The translations under genes and the position numbers were made by a program. From assembly GCF_020829625.1 (NCBI RefSeq), contig NZ_JAIVFX010000021.1:41904-105903 (forward strand): a DNA stretch of 64,000 nucleotides. The letters are read 5' to 3'. The notes under the pieces are model-generated. The model was not told where the DNA came from. It worked only from the letters and a program-made list of their open reading frames with translations, and did not search any database. Shown one piece after another: positions 1 through 8,974 of this stretch; positions within the stretch are counted from its first letter, which is position 1; each line of letters begins with the position of its first letter. The stretch comes from Nostoc sp. XA010. GTDB lineage: Bacteria; Cyanobacteriota; Cyanobacteriia; Cyanobacteriales; Nostocaceae.

Positions 1-1593
1 GCGAGTTGCAACATATTGTGCAGTTAAATGCTGTTGGGCGCGTTTGCGAGTGGTGATGTCAATGCCAGTGCTAACAATGTATTCCACCGATCCTTCATAG
101 TCTTTTAAGAAGGTATTCGACCAGGCAATCAGTCGGCGGCTGCCATCTTTCATTACCCAATAGTTTTCCTGTTCTAGGAAGCCTCTCCCACTTAGCAATT
201 GCTCAAAAACTGCTTTGGCTGACTCTACCTCTTCAGGAAGTAGGAACAAGTTCCAAAAATACCTACCCCTCACCTCATCGAAGGAGTAACCTGTTGTTTG
301 CTCACAAGCTTGATTGAAGCGAACAATTTTTCCTTGGGAGTCGGCAACTACTACTAAGGCGCTGGCTGTATCCAGGACTGCTGAGATAAAGTTGCGTTCT
401 TGGTTTAAGGCTTCTTCTGTATTTTTGCGCTCAATGACCTCACGATAGATGAAGTAGTAGACTACAGCAAGAACGATAAAACTTAGGCAGATGGCGATCG
501 CAAGTGTCAGAATTGTGTTGCGAGTAGTGGCTTTTTTTCCTTGTAACTGCTGTTGGAGTCGTCCCCTTTCCTCGTTTTCCATCTCATTGATCGCCTTGCG
601 GATATCATCGGTGAGATTTTGCTGATCATTTTTCACTAGTACTTGTAATGCCGCCTCTAATCCCTTGTTTTGGCGCAAGTCAATAGTCTGTTTTAGTTCA
701 GTAAATTTAGTCGTTATTAGAAATTCAAGCGTTGCAATTTGCTTTTGTTGATTCGGTTGATCTGCTGTTAAACTTCTCAGGTTGGCAATTTCTTGCTCGG
801 CGTTAGTAAGTGCTGCTTGATAAGGTTTGAGATAAGTTTGTTTTCCAGTGAGGATGTAACCACTTTGTCCAGTCTCAGCATCTTTTACCTGGTACTGTAG
901 TTTTTCTAGACTCTCAATTTTTTTATAAGTGTTTTTTACTATACTGCGATTATTAGTAGATACTCTTGTATTTTGATAAGAAACTACGCCAATCAGAACT
1001 AAAATTGCCGATGCTAAACCAAAGCCTGCTGCAATCTTTTTGAAAAATTGCTTCCTTACCTGCTGCGCCTGTTTGCTTTTCTTGGTTACAAGTACCAAAC
1101 TTGCTAAATTTCGCCGTAATTCTAGTTGCTTGATGACTTGACGGCCTAAAGTTCGTAATGCCTCCACTTGTTCTGGTGTAAGTTCTCGTGGTACATAGTC
1201 AATTACACATAAAGTTCCTAGCGCATATCCTTCCGGATTAGTCAGAGGTACACCAGCATAAAACCGAATCTTTGGGCCAGATGTTACCAGTGGGTTGGTG
1301 GCGAACCTTTCGTCATCTGTTGCATCAGGCACAATAAAAACATCAGGCTGTAGAATAGCATGGGCACAGAATGCGAAATCTCGATGTGTTTCTAGGGCTT
1401 CCATTCCGACTTTTGACTTGAACCACTGACGGTTTGTATCAATTAAGCTAATTAAAGCAATAGGAGTCTGACAAATATACGAGGCTAAATGGGTGAGGTC
1501 ATCAAAAGCGGCTTCAGATGGCGTGTCGAGAATCTTATACTGCAAAAGTGTCTCGATTCTCTGTGTTTCGTTATCAGGTAATGGTGCTTTCAT
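1..1593 (-). CDS. GAF-CHASE3-PAS sensor protein, 3' end outside window
   Basis: This frame is open from an ATG at 1593 to the window edge (531 codons, no stop). The translation starts MKAPLPDNETQRIETLLQYK and runs into a GAF domain (about residues 20-160) of the type that heads many cyanobacterial multi-sensor kinases. A membrane helix follows (about 180-200), then a mostly helical stretch with CHASE3-like features (VKDAETGQSGYILTGK). A second membrane helix (about 355-377) leads into a PAS domain with its PAC tail (VEYIVSTGIDITTRKRAQQ). The effector domain (histidine kinase or GGDEF) would lie to the left and cannot be seen. The kinase assignment is therefore inferred from the architecture. 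Confidence 0.85.
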   Translation of the reverse strand, partial: MKAPLPDNETQRIETLLQYKILDTPSEAAFDDLTHLASYICQTPIALISLIDTNRQWFKSKVGMEALETHRDFAFCAHAILQPDVFIVPDATDDERFATNPLVTSGPKIRFYAGVPLTNPEGYALGTLCVIDYVPRELTPEQVEALRTLGRQVIKQLELRRNLASLVLVTKKSKQAQQVRKQFFKKIAAGFGLASAILVLIGVVSYQNTRVSTNNRSIVKNTYKKIESLEKLQYQVKDAETGQSGYILTGKQTYLKPYQAALTNAEQEIANLRSLTADQPNQQKQIATLEFLITTKFTELKQTIDLRQNKGLEAALQVLVKNDQQNLTDDIRKAINEMENEERGRLQQQLQGKKATTRNTILTLAIAICLSFIVLAVVYYFIYREVIERKNTEEALNQERNFISAVLDTASALVVVADSQGKIVRFNQACEQTTGYSFDEVRGRYFWNLFLLPEEVESAKAVFEQLLSGRGFLEQENYWVMKDGSRRLIAWSNTFLKDYEGSVEYIVSTGIDITTRKRAQQHLTAQYVATR

Positions 1594-1600
1594 CCTTATT

Positions 1601-1767
1601 CTGGGGATTAGGGACTGGGGATTGGGGCTTGGGGGCTGGAGATTGAGGATTAAGGATTGCGGATTAGGCGGAATTATTAAAAAAGAAGTCTTTATCTTGT
1701 TTTGTCCCATTCCTTAGTACCCAGTACCCAGTCCCCAGTCTCTAGCCCCAATCCCCAATCCCTAATT
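1601..1767. repeat. STRR1-type GGGGACT/CCCCAGT repeats in inverted orientation
   Basis: About 1601-1651 carries degenerate GGGGATT/GGGACTG units. About 1718-1767 carries the complementary CCCCAGT/CCCCAAT units. The two arms are imperfect inverted copies separated by about 65 bp and could pair in RNA. Units of this kind are known as STRR1 in heterocystous cyanobacteria. No gene is seen between 1594 and 1859. Confidence 0.75.
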
Positions 1768-1859
1768 TGTCGACAAACTTACTTTAATTAATGACAACAC
1801 TTTGGTTAAAAGCGTTAGCGTAATTTCACTGAGTTCGATCTTATTAAAGAATCTGTTGA

Positions 1860-2183
1860 ATGATTAAGTCCCTACTGTATTTTTTGTGGGCTGGTTTTTT
1901 TGAAATCGGTGGCGGCTACCTAATCTGGTTGTGGTTGCGCGAAGGTAAGCCTTTATGGTGGGGCATATTAGGTGGAATTGCTTTAGCTTTCTATGGGATT
2001 ATTGCAACTCTCCAATCGGCAAATTTTGGCAGAGTGTATGCGGCTTACGGTGGCGTGTTTATTGCAATGGCAATGTTCTGGGGTTGGAAGGTAGACGGAG
2101 TAACTCCAGACCGCTACGACTTAATCGGAGCATGTTTAGCTTTAGTGGGTGTTCTAATTATCATGTTTGCACCCAGAAATTAA
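1860..2183 (+). CDS. YnfA/UPF0060-type small membrane protein
   Basis: This 107-residue protein has four predicted membrane helices (about 3-23, 31-51, 61-77, 86-104). It shows the hallmarks of the YnfA/UPF0060 family: an N-terminal FFEIGGGYLIWLWLREGK, a central GRVYAAYGGVFI and a C-terminal DRYDLIGACLALVGVLII. The length matches the family (about 105-110). YnfA proteins are related to small multidrug resistance (SMR) transporters, but the substrate is not established for this lineage. The gene stands alone, 266 bp from the divergent sensor gene and 480 bp before the ammonium transporter. Confidence 0.9.
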   Translation: MIKSLLYFLWAGFFEIGGGYLIWLWLREGKPLWWGILGGIALAFYGIIATLQSANFGRVYAAYGGVFIAMAMFWGWKVDGVTPDRYDLIGACLALVGVLIIMFAPRN

Positions 2184-2623
2184 GTAAATTTTCTATATTA
2201 TTTTTGACCAATAACTTTTATAGTATTCTCTTTTAAACAGATAATAACCTCATCCAAAATTGCAAAGTTTTTTTAGTAACTAAGCTGTAAAAAAAAGCCA
2301 TCTGGATATATATCTACGCCTTTATACGGGAGATATGAAGAGACATCTTTTGGCAAAATTCTTTGATAATTTACAATACTTCTCAAGGATCACAAGTATC
2401 TTGATTTGTAACAGTAGGTAACTAAAAATTTAGAGTTTTGTAGCGCTTCAATAAAATGCTATTCTTCAAAAAAAAGATGCAATCAACAATCAAATGATTG
2501 AATACATACATCATTCTTCCCATCTTGGCAACTACAAACAGGATTATATTTTTGCTAACCTTTCAAGAAAATTAAGGTTAAGTAACTTTGAACACAAAAA
2601 TGTGTAACTAAAAGTAATCAAAT

Positions 2624-2637
2624 GTAGTTAAGTATAC
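2624..2637 (+). promoter_or_regulatory. NtcA-type box upstream of the ammonium transporter
   Basis: GTAGTTAAGTATAC fits the NtcA consensus GTA-N8-TAC exactly. It ends 29 bp before the GTG start of the transporter, in an otherwise empty AT-rich 480-bp gap (2184-2666). A weaker GTA-N8-CAC lies at 2582-2595. Activation at the classical -41.5 position would put the transcript start inside the annotated frame, so either translation begins at the ATG at 2685 or the box works differently. Its use in vivo is inferred. Confidence 0.55.
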
Positions 2638-2666
2638 AAATTATTGGTGCTTAGGAAGAAAAAGAA

Positions 2667-4109
2667 GTGTTGAAGAAAGTTGTGATGATTGGGGCTATCA
2701 CCCTACTGTTTTTAGGAGGGCCGCTGATGGGCAATGCTTTTGCCCAAACACCAGCTGCTGTGCCTGCTGCTGATACTGGAGATACGGCATTTATGCTGAT
2801 TTCAGCAGCACTAGTGCTGTTAATGACACCAGGATTGGCGTTCTTCTATGGTGGATTTGTGCGATCGCGCAATATCCTAAACACATTGATGATGAGCTTT
2901 GTGTTGATGGCGATCGTGGGAGTTACCTGGATTCTGTGGGGTTATAGTCTTTCCTTTGCACCAGGTTTACCATTTATCGGTGGATTGCAATGGTTAGGGT
3001 TGAACGGTGTTGGTTTAGAAACTCAAGGCTACTTACCGCATCTGCCTTATGAAGATGCCCTCAAAGCAGCAGACCCTAAATATGCTGATCTCGTCTCCTA
3101 CGCAGGAACGATACCCCACCAGGCATTCATGATTTATCAAGCCATGTTTGCTATTATCACCCCAGCCCTAATTTCTGGGGCGATCGCAGAGCGGATGAGT
3201 TTCCGAGCCTATTCGCTGTTTGTGCTGCTGTGGTCAACCTTTGTTTACGCCCCCCTGGCTCACATGGTCTGGGCGAAAGGTGGATTTTTAGGTTTGGCTG
3301 GTGGATTAGGTGCCCTCGACTTTGCAGGTGGCACAGTTGTTCACATTAGTTCTGGCGTTTCTGCTTTGGTCGCAGCGATCGTCCTTGGGCCTCGGAAAAC
3401 CCATCCTGATCGTCTTAGTCCGCCGCACAATGTTCCTTTCATTTTGCTGGGTGCTGGCTTGCTCTGGTTTGGTTGGTTCGGCTTCAACGCTGGGAGTGCC
3501 CTATCTGTTGCTAGTGGAACTTCTGGTAACTTAACAACAAATTTAGCAACAACAGCCTTTGTTGCCACTAATACGGCGGCGGCGGCGGCGGCTTTAATGT
3601 GGCTAATCTTGGAGGCTGTTTTACGGGGTAAACCAACTGCCGTGGGAGCAGCTACAGGAGCCGTTGCTGGTTTAGTTGGCATCACTCCCGCAGCCGGATT
3701 TGTGACACCGCTATCAGCGATTTTAATTGGTTTCATCACCGCCTTTGTTTGCTTCTATGCGATCAGTTTCAAGCACAAGCTAGAAATTGACGATGCTTTA
3801 GATACCTTTCCTGTGCATGGCGTTGGTGGGACAGTGGGGGCAATTTTAACGGCCATCTTTGCCACGACTCAAGTCAACAGCGGAGGTAAAGACGGAGTGT
3901 TACGTGGTAATTTTGGTGAATTGGGAGTTGAACTAGTAGCAATTGCCATTGCTTATGTGATCGGAGGTGTTGGTACGTGGGTTATTCTCAAGGTTATCGA
4001 TGCTACAGTGGGGCTGCGAGTCAAAGAGGAAGCTGAATTGCAAGGTTTAGATATCAACGAACACGGCGAAGAAGGTTACAATTCCGAGTTTGGCGATCGT
4101 CCCACTTAG
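2667..4109 (+). CDS. amt: ammonium transporter (Amt/MEP/Rh family)
   Basis: This 480-residue channel protein conducts ammonium/ammonia across the membrane. It has an N-terminal signal sequence ending near AFAQ (residue 27), then 11 predicted helices. Family landmarks are GLAFFYGGFVRSRN, the first pore histidine in VVHISSGVSALVAA, the FGWFGFNAGSAL block and the second pore histidine in FPVHGVGGTVG. The C-terminal tail VKEEAELQGLDINEHGE is the cytosolic regulatory tail. The annotated start is GTG with TAGGAAGAA upstream; an in-frame ATG lies 18 bp further on. The NtcA-type box just upstream suggests control by nitrogen status. No glnB-type gene is adjacent. Confidence 0.95.
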   Translation: MLKKVVMIGAITLLFLGGPLMGNAFAQTPAAVPAADTGDTAFMLISAALVLLMTPGLAFFYGGFVRSRNILNTLMMSFVLMAIVGVTWILWGYSLSFAPGLPFIGGLQWLGLNGVGLETQGYLPHLPYEDALKAADPKYADLVSYAGTIPHQAFMIYQAMFAIITPALISGAIAERMSFRAYSLFVLLWSTFVYAPLAHMVWAKGGFLGLAGGLGALDFAGGTVVHISSGVSALVAAIVLGPRKTHPDRLSPPHNVPFILLGAGLLWFGWFGFNAGSALSVASGTSGNLTTNLATTAFVATNTAAAAAALMWLILEAVLRGKPTAVGAATGAVAGLVGITPAAGFVTPLSAILIGFITAFVCFYAISFKHKLEIDDALDTFPVHGVGGTVGAILTAIFATTQVNSGGKDGVLRGNFGELGVELVAIAIAYVIGGVGTWVILKVIDATVGLRVKEEAELQGLDINEHGEEGYNSEFGDRPT

Positions 4110-4128
4110 TAAAGAGTGCTAAGTCCTT

Positions 4129-4195
4129 CAATTTTGGATTTTAGATTTTAGATTTTTCTTTCAATCGAAAATCCAAAATTCAAAATCCAAAATTG
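4129..4195. repeat. Long imperfect hairpin made of AATCCAAAATTC-type repeats
   Basis: The left arm starts CAATTTTGGATTTT and the right arm ends AAAATCCAAAATTG: 14 bp pair perfectly at the tips, followed by about 14 bp of weaker pairing around a small loop. It lies 19 bp after the amt stop and could act as a terminator or as an RNA 3' end. The AATCCAAAAT unit is an interspersed repeat; a related piece lies inside pbpC at about 17690-17752. Confidence 0.65.
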
Positions 4196-4256
4196 GGCTG
4201 ATTTGCGATCGCTAGCGTTAAAATTTGATTCAAATAATTGGTAAATTTCGCTAGTC

Positions 4257-5090
4257 GTGTCTACATCTGCAAAAACCTTTCCTATCTGGGCATTTTTCTC
4301 GCTGTTAACCAACGGCATCCTAATGTTGGCGGTCATCCTGCTAATTTGGCAACAGCAGAGATTGTCCGCTTTTTTTGGGACAATAACATCCCCAGAGCCA
4401 ATCAGCCTGAACAACTCACCCGAAATTGCTACACCTGATTTAGGTCGTCGTCACCAACTCTCTTACCAGCAGTGGGTAGACATCCTCATGCAAGAAGCTA
4501 AGGTAGCCGCAGACCAACGTCCTTCGCACTTAACGATCCTGGTGGGAGATTCTTTGAGTTTGTGGTTTCCGCCTGAGTTATTACCAGAAGGTAAAAATTG
4601 GCTCAATCAAGGAATTTCTGGCGAAACCAGTAATGGGCTTTTGAAAAGATTGGAGATATTTGACCGCACCCAGCCAGAGGTGATTTTTGTGATGATTGGC
4701 ATTAATGACCTAATTCAGGGGGTGAGCGACAGGGTAATTTTAAATAATCAGCGTCAAATTATCAATTACCTACGAAAGACGCATCCCACAACGCAAATTG
4801 TTGTCCAATCGATTTTGCCACATGGGGCAGAAGAAGCAACCTGGAAAGGACGAGAGAAACTTCTGGCTGTTGCCAATAGTCGCATTCGTGAGTTAAATGA
4901 GCAATTGCAAAGTATTTGTAACAAAAAAGGTGTCAAATATCTCGATTTATACCCCCTGTTTACCAACAAACAAGGTAATCTCCGCCGCGAATTTACTACT
5001 GATGGCTTACATTTAAGTCCTGAAGGCTATATAGTTTGGCGTTCTGCATTGCAGATTTATAGCGAGATCGAATTAAAACCCCAGCGTTAA
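4257..5090 (+). CDS. membrane-anchored SGNH/GDSL hydrolase
   Basis: This 277-residue protein uses a GTG start. Residues about 8-31 form a single membrane anchor, followed by a linker and an SGNH-fold esterase domain. Block I is LTILVGDSLSLWF (catalytic Ser), block II is LNQGISGETSNGLL, block III is FVMIGINDLIQG (Gly-x-Asn-Asp) and block V is DGLHLSPEGY (Asp-x-x-His). All catalytic blocks are present, so the enzyme should be active. It probably deacylates or de-esterifies a lipid or glycan at the outer face of the membrane, but the substrate cannot be read from the sequence. It stands between amt and ispH without obvious co-transcription. Confidence 0.88.
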   Translation: MSTSAKTFPIWAFFSLLTNGILMLAVILLIWQQQRLSAFFGTITSPEPISLNNSPEIATPDLGRRHQLSYQQWVDILMQEAKVAADQRPSHLTILVGDSLSLWFPPELLPEGKNWLNQGISGETSNGLLKRLEIFDRTQPEVIFVMIGINDLIQGVSDRVILNNQRQIINYLRKTHPTTQIVVQSILPHGAEEATWKGREKLLAVANSRIRELNEQLQSICNKKGVKYLDLYPLFTNKQGNLRREFTTDGLHLSPEGYIVWRSALQIYSEIELKPQR

Positions 5091-5216
5091 CATCTTTCAT
5101 CTTTCACTGGAAAAAGGATAAAAGACAAAAAGAAGTAATATCTTTGAATACAACTTTGTATAAATCGCGTCTGGGCGCGAGAAAATAAGAAATAGTGGTT
5201 TAAGTAGACAAATCTA

Positions 5217-6425
5217 ATGGATACAAAAGCTTTTAAGCGCAGCCTGCAACATTCCGAAAATTACAATCGCAAAGGGTTTGGTCATCAAGCAGAAGTTGCC
5301 ACCCAGTTGCAATCTGAGTATCAGAGTAATTTGATTCAAGAAATTCGCGATCGCAATTACACTCTACAACGGGGTGATGTGACAATCCGACTAGCACAAG
5401 CTTTTGGCTTTTGCTGGGGTGTAGAACGCGCTGTGGCAATGGCTTACGAAACTCGCCAGCACTTCCCTACAGAACACATCTGGATTACTAACGAGATTAT
5501 CCACAACCCCTCTGTAAATCAGCGAATGCAGGAGATGGAAGTAGAATTCATCCCCATTGAAGGAAAGAATAAAGACTTTTCTGTTGTTGGAACTGGTGAT
5601 GTAGTGATATTACCCGCCTTTGGGGCTAGCGTTCAAGAAATGCAGATACTTCACGATAAAGGCTGCAAAATTGTTGATACAACTTGTCCTTGGGTATCTA
5701 AAGTTTGGAATACAGTAGAAAAGCACAAAAAAATCGATTATACATCAATAATTCACGGTAAATATAAACACGAAGAAACAGTTGCGACTAGTTCCTTTGC
5801 TGGCAAGTATTTAATTGTGTTGAATTTGCAAGAAGCGCAATATGTTGCTGACTATATTATGAATGGTGGGAACCGTGAAGAATTTATGACAAAATTTGCT
5901 AAAGCTTGTTCAGCAGGATTTGACCCTGATCAAGATTTAGCAAGAGTTGGTATTGCTAACCAAACTACGATGCTAAAAGACGAAACTGAGCAAATCGGCA
6001 AGCTTTTTGAGCGGACTATGTTGCAAAAGTATGGTCCCACCGAGTTAAATCAGCATTTCCAAAGCTTCAATACTATTTGTGATGCAACTCAAGAACGCCA
6101 AGATGCCATGTTGGAGTTAGTGGAACAAAATTTAAATTTAATGATAGTAATTGGTGGGTTTAATTCATCGAATACTACTCAATTGCAACAAATTGCTTTT
6201 GAGCGGGGAATTCCTTCTTATCATATTGATACTGTTGAACGCCTCAAATCAGGAGATTCCATAGAACATCGGCAATTAAATGGGCAGTTAATAACTACAG
6301 AAAATTGGTTGCCAGATGGAGAAATTGTTGTGGGAATTACTTCTGGTGCTTCCACGCCAGATAAGGTAGTAGAAGATGTGATTGAGAAGATTTTTGCAAT
6401 GAAAGCAACAGCAGCGCTGGTTTAA
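5217..6425 (+). CDS. ispH: 4-hydroxy-3-methylbut-2-enyl diphosphate reductase
   Basis: IspH (LytB) makes the last step of the MEP pathway, reducing HMBPP to IPP and DMAPP with a [4Fe-4S] cluster. The three cluster cysteines are visible in FGFCWGVERAVA, VDTTCPWVSKVW and FNTICDATQERQ. The 402-residue length, with an N-terminal extension of about 60 residues and an insert after the second Cys, matches the cyanobacterial/plastid form, longer than the roughly 315-residue enterobacterial form. The ATG at 5217 gives the full extension. The gene stands alone. Confidence 0.96.
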   Translation: MDTKAFKRSLQHSENYNRKGFGHQAEVATQLQSEYQSNLIQEIRDRNYTLQRGDVTIRLAQAFGFCWGVERAVAMAYETRQHFPTEHIWITNEIIHNPSVNQRMQEMEVEFIPIEGKNKDFSVVGTGDVVILPAFGASVQEMQILHDKGCKIVDTTCPWVSKVWNTVEKHKKIDYTSIIHGKYKHEETVATSSFAGKYLIVLNLQEAQYVADYIMNGGNREEFMTKFAKACSAGFDPDQDLARVGIANQTTMLKDETEQIGKLFERTMLQKYGPTELNQHFQSFNTICDATQERQDAMLELVEQNLNLMIVIGGFNSSNTTQLQQIAFERGIPSYHIDTVERLKSGDSIEHRQLNGQLITTENWLPDGEIVVGITSGASTPDKVVEDVIEKIFAMKATAALV

Positions 6426-6426
6426 A

Positions 6427-6520
6427 AGGGACTGGGGACTGGGGACTGGGTATTGGGAGTGCTGACTGTTGACTGAGAAGTTATTATTTTCCCCATCTCC
6501 TCGTCTCCCCATCTCCATTT
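6427..6520. repeat. STRR1/STRR3 and CCCCATCTC repeats after ispH
   Basis: Tandem ACTGGGG units (about 6427-6455) are followed by ACTGTTGACTG (the STRR3 unit read in reverse, about 6463-6475) and then CCCCATCTC-type units (about 6492-6520). No gene is visible between 6426 and 6572. These arrays are typical spacer DNA in heterocystous cyanobacteria. Confidence 0.7.
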
Positions 6521-6572
6521 GCAATTGCCGAGAAAGTTGCAAAATCAGTTAAAGAATGAAGCAGCAATATTC

Positions 6573-6831
6573 TTATCCAATCAGCGCCTCATACTCATCA
6601 TGTGAACCAATCCAGATCCAGTAATAATCCTCGCCGTTCTTTAGTGCTAGTGCGCGATATCCACCACTAATCCTGACTGACCACAAATCATTTCCTACTT
6701 TTTTTGAAATGCAAAGACGGATGAAATTGATTATTAATCCAAAGACGATACGCCTTTCTAGCTTGCTCTTTAACTTCAGGTGAAAGTGCAGCATAAGAGC
6801 GCCAAAAATCAGGGGTTGTTAAGGATTTCAT
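6573..6831 (-). pseudogene. RelE/ParE-type toxin, frameshifted in an A7 run
   Basis: An ATG at 6831 starts a frame reading MKSLTTPDFWRSYAALSPEV and on to a stop just after HFKK. The adjacent frame then gives VGNDLWSVRISGGYRALALK and continues to YYWIWIGSHDEYEALIG. Together they form one about 85-residue RelE/ParE-superfamily protein (core motif WSxRISGGYRAL). The break falls in a homopolymer of seven A (T7 at 6699-6705 on the plus strand); six A would restore the frame. The start overlaps the antitoxin gene by 23 bp, the normal layout of such operons. It may be an inactivated toxin, a sequencing error or slippage-dependent expression. Confidence 0.8.
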
Positions 6832-7030
6832 CTAACGGTTTCACCCGATTAGCTTCAATATCTGCTTTTGCACGCTGGATTAACTGATCCAATCGACCCG
6901 ATTTTGCATCTGCTTCAATTTGCTTGTCCCAAGCATCGTTAAGATATTCTTGGAGCCAGTTTGATAAATCCCGCATTTCACCTTCAGACAGTTGCATAAT
7001 AGCGGCTTCTATTTCTGGGAGTGAGTTCAT
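6809..7030 (-). CDS. antitoxin of a RelE/ParE-type addiction module
   Basis: This 73-residue acidic, helical protein begins MNSLPEIEAAIMQLSEGEM and ends in a segment rich in Lys, Asp and Glu that would wrap the toxin. It resembles short 'addiction module component' proteins that pair with RelE/ParE toxins in cyanobacteria. It is transcribed ahead of the toxin and overlaps the toxin start by 23 bp, consistent with translational coupling. It is intact although the toxin frame is broken. Autoregulation of the promoter in 7031-7154 would be expected from the family but is not shown. Confidence 0.78.
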   Translation of the reverse strand: MNSLPEIEAAIMQLSEGEMRDLSNWLQEYLNDAWDKQIEADAKSGRLDQLIQRAKADIEANRVKPLDEILNNP

Positions 7031-7154
7031 CCTGTTATCCTCAATCCAGCACTATAAAATATATCCTACCAAAATTAACGGAATAATTCAGAATTAGAAT
7101 TAGTGTCAAGTCTTAGTTATGAAGTAATAATTATTAATTTAATCATGAATTAGC

Positions 7155-8363
7155 ATGACAGAGAAATGGCTTTCTATCGTCGGTATTGGAGAAGATGGAT
7201 TACAGGGGTTAAGCGCGATCGCTCGTTCTCTAGTGGATCAAGCTAAAGTAATTGTAGGAGGCGATCGCCATTTAGCAATGCTCCCTACAGATGACCAACG
7301 TGAGAAACTAGTCTGGACATCTCCCATTAGCACTTCAGTTGAGGAAATCAGCAAGCGTCGGGGTGAGTCAATTTGCATACTTGCAAGTGGCGATCCGATG
7401 TGTTACGGCATTGGTGTTACCTTGATGCGGCGAATTCCCATATCTGAAATGACGATTATCCCCGCACCTTCAGCCTTCAGCCTCGCCTGTGCCAGGGTGG
7501 GATGGTCTTTAACTGAGGTGGAAACCTTGAGTTTGAATGGTCGTCCATCCTCCCTACTCCAGTCTTACATTTACCCAAAAGCGCGGCTGTTGATTTTGAG
7601 TGAGGGGAAGGGCACACCCGCCATTGTTGCAGAAATTTTGACAAATCGCGGCTATGGTGGCAGTAAAATCACCCTATTGGAGCGTATGGGCGGCGCTCAT
7701 GAAAGAATTGTGGAAGGTACGGCTGCATTCTGGAGTGAAACTGAAGTTGCTGCTTTGAATGCGATCGCAGTTGATTGTATTGCTGATGCTGGAGTTATCC
7801 CTTTATCAAGATTACCAGGATTACCAGATAATGCCTATCACCACGATGGACAGTTAACGAAGCGTGAAGTTCGGGCAATCACCCTAGCAGGTTTAGCACC
7901 GACACCGGGAGAACTATTGTGGGATGTTGGCGCGGGTTGTGGCTCAATTTCTATCGAATGGATGCGGAGTAATGCTCGGTGTCGAGCGATCGCGATCGAA
8001 CAAAATGCTTCTAGACTACTATATATTGCCGATAATGCCGCGACTCTCGGTACTCCCAATCTGCAAATTATTGAAGGTAAAGCGCCCCAAGCCTTGAAAG
8101 ACTTGCCTACACCAGATGCCATTTTTATTGGTGGTGGGGTGACAGCAACGGGACTTTTTGATGTTTGCTGGGAAGCACTGCGGCCGGGTGGACGTTTGGT
8201 GGCAAATGTAGTGACAGTAGAGGGTGAGCAAACTTTGTTTCAATGGCATGAACGAGTCGGTGGTGATTTAACTCGTATTGCCATTCAACGAGCTGAACCT
8301 ATTGGTAAATTTTTGGGCTGGCGAGGAATGGCGGGTGTGACGCAATGGGTAGTTGTCAAATAA
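7155..8363 (+). CDS. cobL: precorrin-6Y C5,15-methyltransferase (decarboxylating), CbiE-CbiT fusion
   Basis: This 402-residue fusion enzyme methylates C5 and C15 of the corrin ring and removes the C12 acetate carboxyl group during cobalamin synthesis. The N-terminal CbiE half (about 1-205) has the tetrapyrrole methylase signature WLSIVGIGEDGLQGLSA and ILASGDPMCYGIG. The C-terminal CbiT half (about 215-402) is a class I methyltransferase with PGELLWDVGAGCGSISIEW (SAM loop) and AIFIGGGVTATGLFD. Length and domain order match CobL. No other cob/cbi gene or recognisable cobalamin riboswitch is adjacent. Confidence 0.95.
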   Translation: MTEKWLSIVGIGEDGLQGLSAIARSLVDQAKVIVGGDRHLAMLPTDDQREKLVWTSPISTSVEEISKRRGESICILASGDPMCYGIGVTLMRRIPISEMTIIPAPSAFSLACARVGWSLTEVETLSLNGRPSSLLQSYIYPKARLLILSEGKGTPAIVAEILTNRGYGGSKITLLERMGGAHERIVEGTAAFWSETEVAALNAIAVDCIADAGVIPLSRLPGLPDNAYHHDGQLTKREVRAITLAGLAPTPGELLWDVGAGCGSISIEWMRSNARCRAIAIEQNASRLLYIADNAATLGTPNLQIIEGKAPQALKDLPTPDAIFIGGGVTATGLFDVCWEALRPGGRLVANVVTVEGEQTLFQWHERVGGDLTRIAIQRAEPIGKFLGWRGMAGVTQWVVVK

Positions 8364-8642
8364 CAAGATGATTCATAAGCTAAGGGAACTTAATTTCAAA
8401 TTTAAATTTCTATTATTTATGATTGCAACGCTATTACCAGAAGCTGGTATAGTTCACACTTAATGTTCACAATTGAAAAACCTTACTGCCATTACAGCTA
8501 GTAAGCGGTTAATTGCTGTATAATTAGGTTTGTGTTCCCTTTTAGACTCGCTCACAGTTTGCAACAATCGCGGCAATTTCTTTATTGAGCGATTTGTGTT
8601 GTAATTATCGTCGGCAAAAAGTCACTTATTGGGGATGAAGTA

Positions 8643-8903
8643 ATGGACGAGCATAATCTTAACGACAAAAACAAATTTCTTTACCCTCGTAGTCGCTATT
8701 ACGGTCAAGTTAAGCCAGAGAATTTAGTATTTAATGCTAACCTTCAAGAATTTACTCAAAAAGTTGGCTACATTACCAGTTTAGAAACATCTGGAAAGCT
8801 TGACCCAGAAGACGCTTACAAACAGATTAAAGCACTTTGGAAACAGTTGAAACGTAGTAAAAAAGCATTGTTAATTGGTGAGGAACCACAAGAAAAATCC
8901 TGA
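8643..8903 (+). CDS. small conserved cyanobacterial protein (DUF7219-like)
   Basis: The product is 86 residues, hydrophilic and without a signal peptide or membrane segment. It contains FLYPRSRYYGQVKPENLVFN and a Lys-rich helix (ALWKQLKRSKKALL). I recall this pattern as a small conserved family in cyanobacteria (DUF7219), but the function is unknown. The 279 bp upstream (8364-8642) contain no gene. An ATG start at 8643 follows GGGGATGAAGTA. Confidence 0.7.
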   Translation: MDEHNLNDKNKFLYPRSRYYGQVKPENLVFNANLQEFTQKVGYITSLETSGKLDPEDAYKQIKALWKQLKRSKKALLIGEEPQEKS

Positions 8904-8974
8904 AGTTGTTTAAGAAACGCGATAATGCGATCGCTATTTATAATTACTCTTAGAAGAGTGCGTTCGCCTGTGTT

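Noticed and set aside
1493..1717. 74-codon plus-strand frame
   Set aside because: Antisense to the sensor gene and continues into GGGGATTGGGG repeats.
8364..8642. Cobalamin riboswitch near cobL
   Set aside because: No B12-box-like core was recognised upstream or downstream of cobL.
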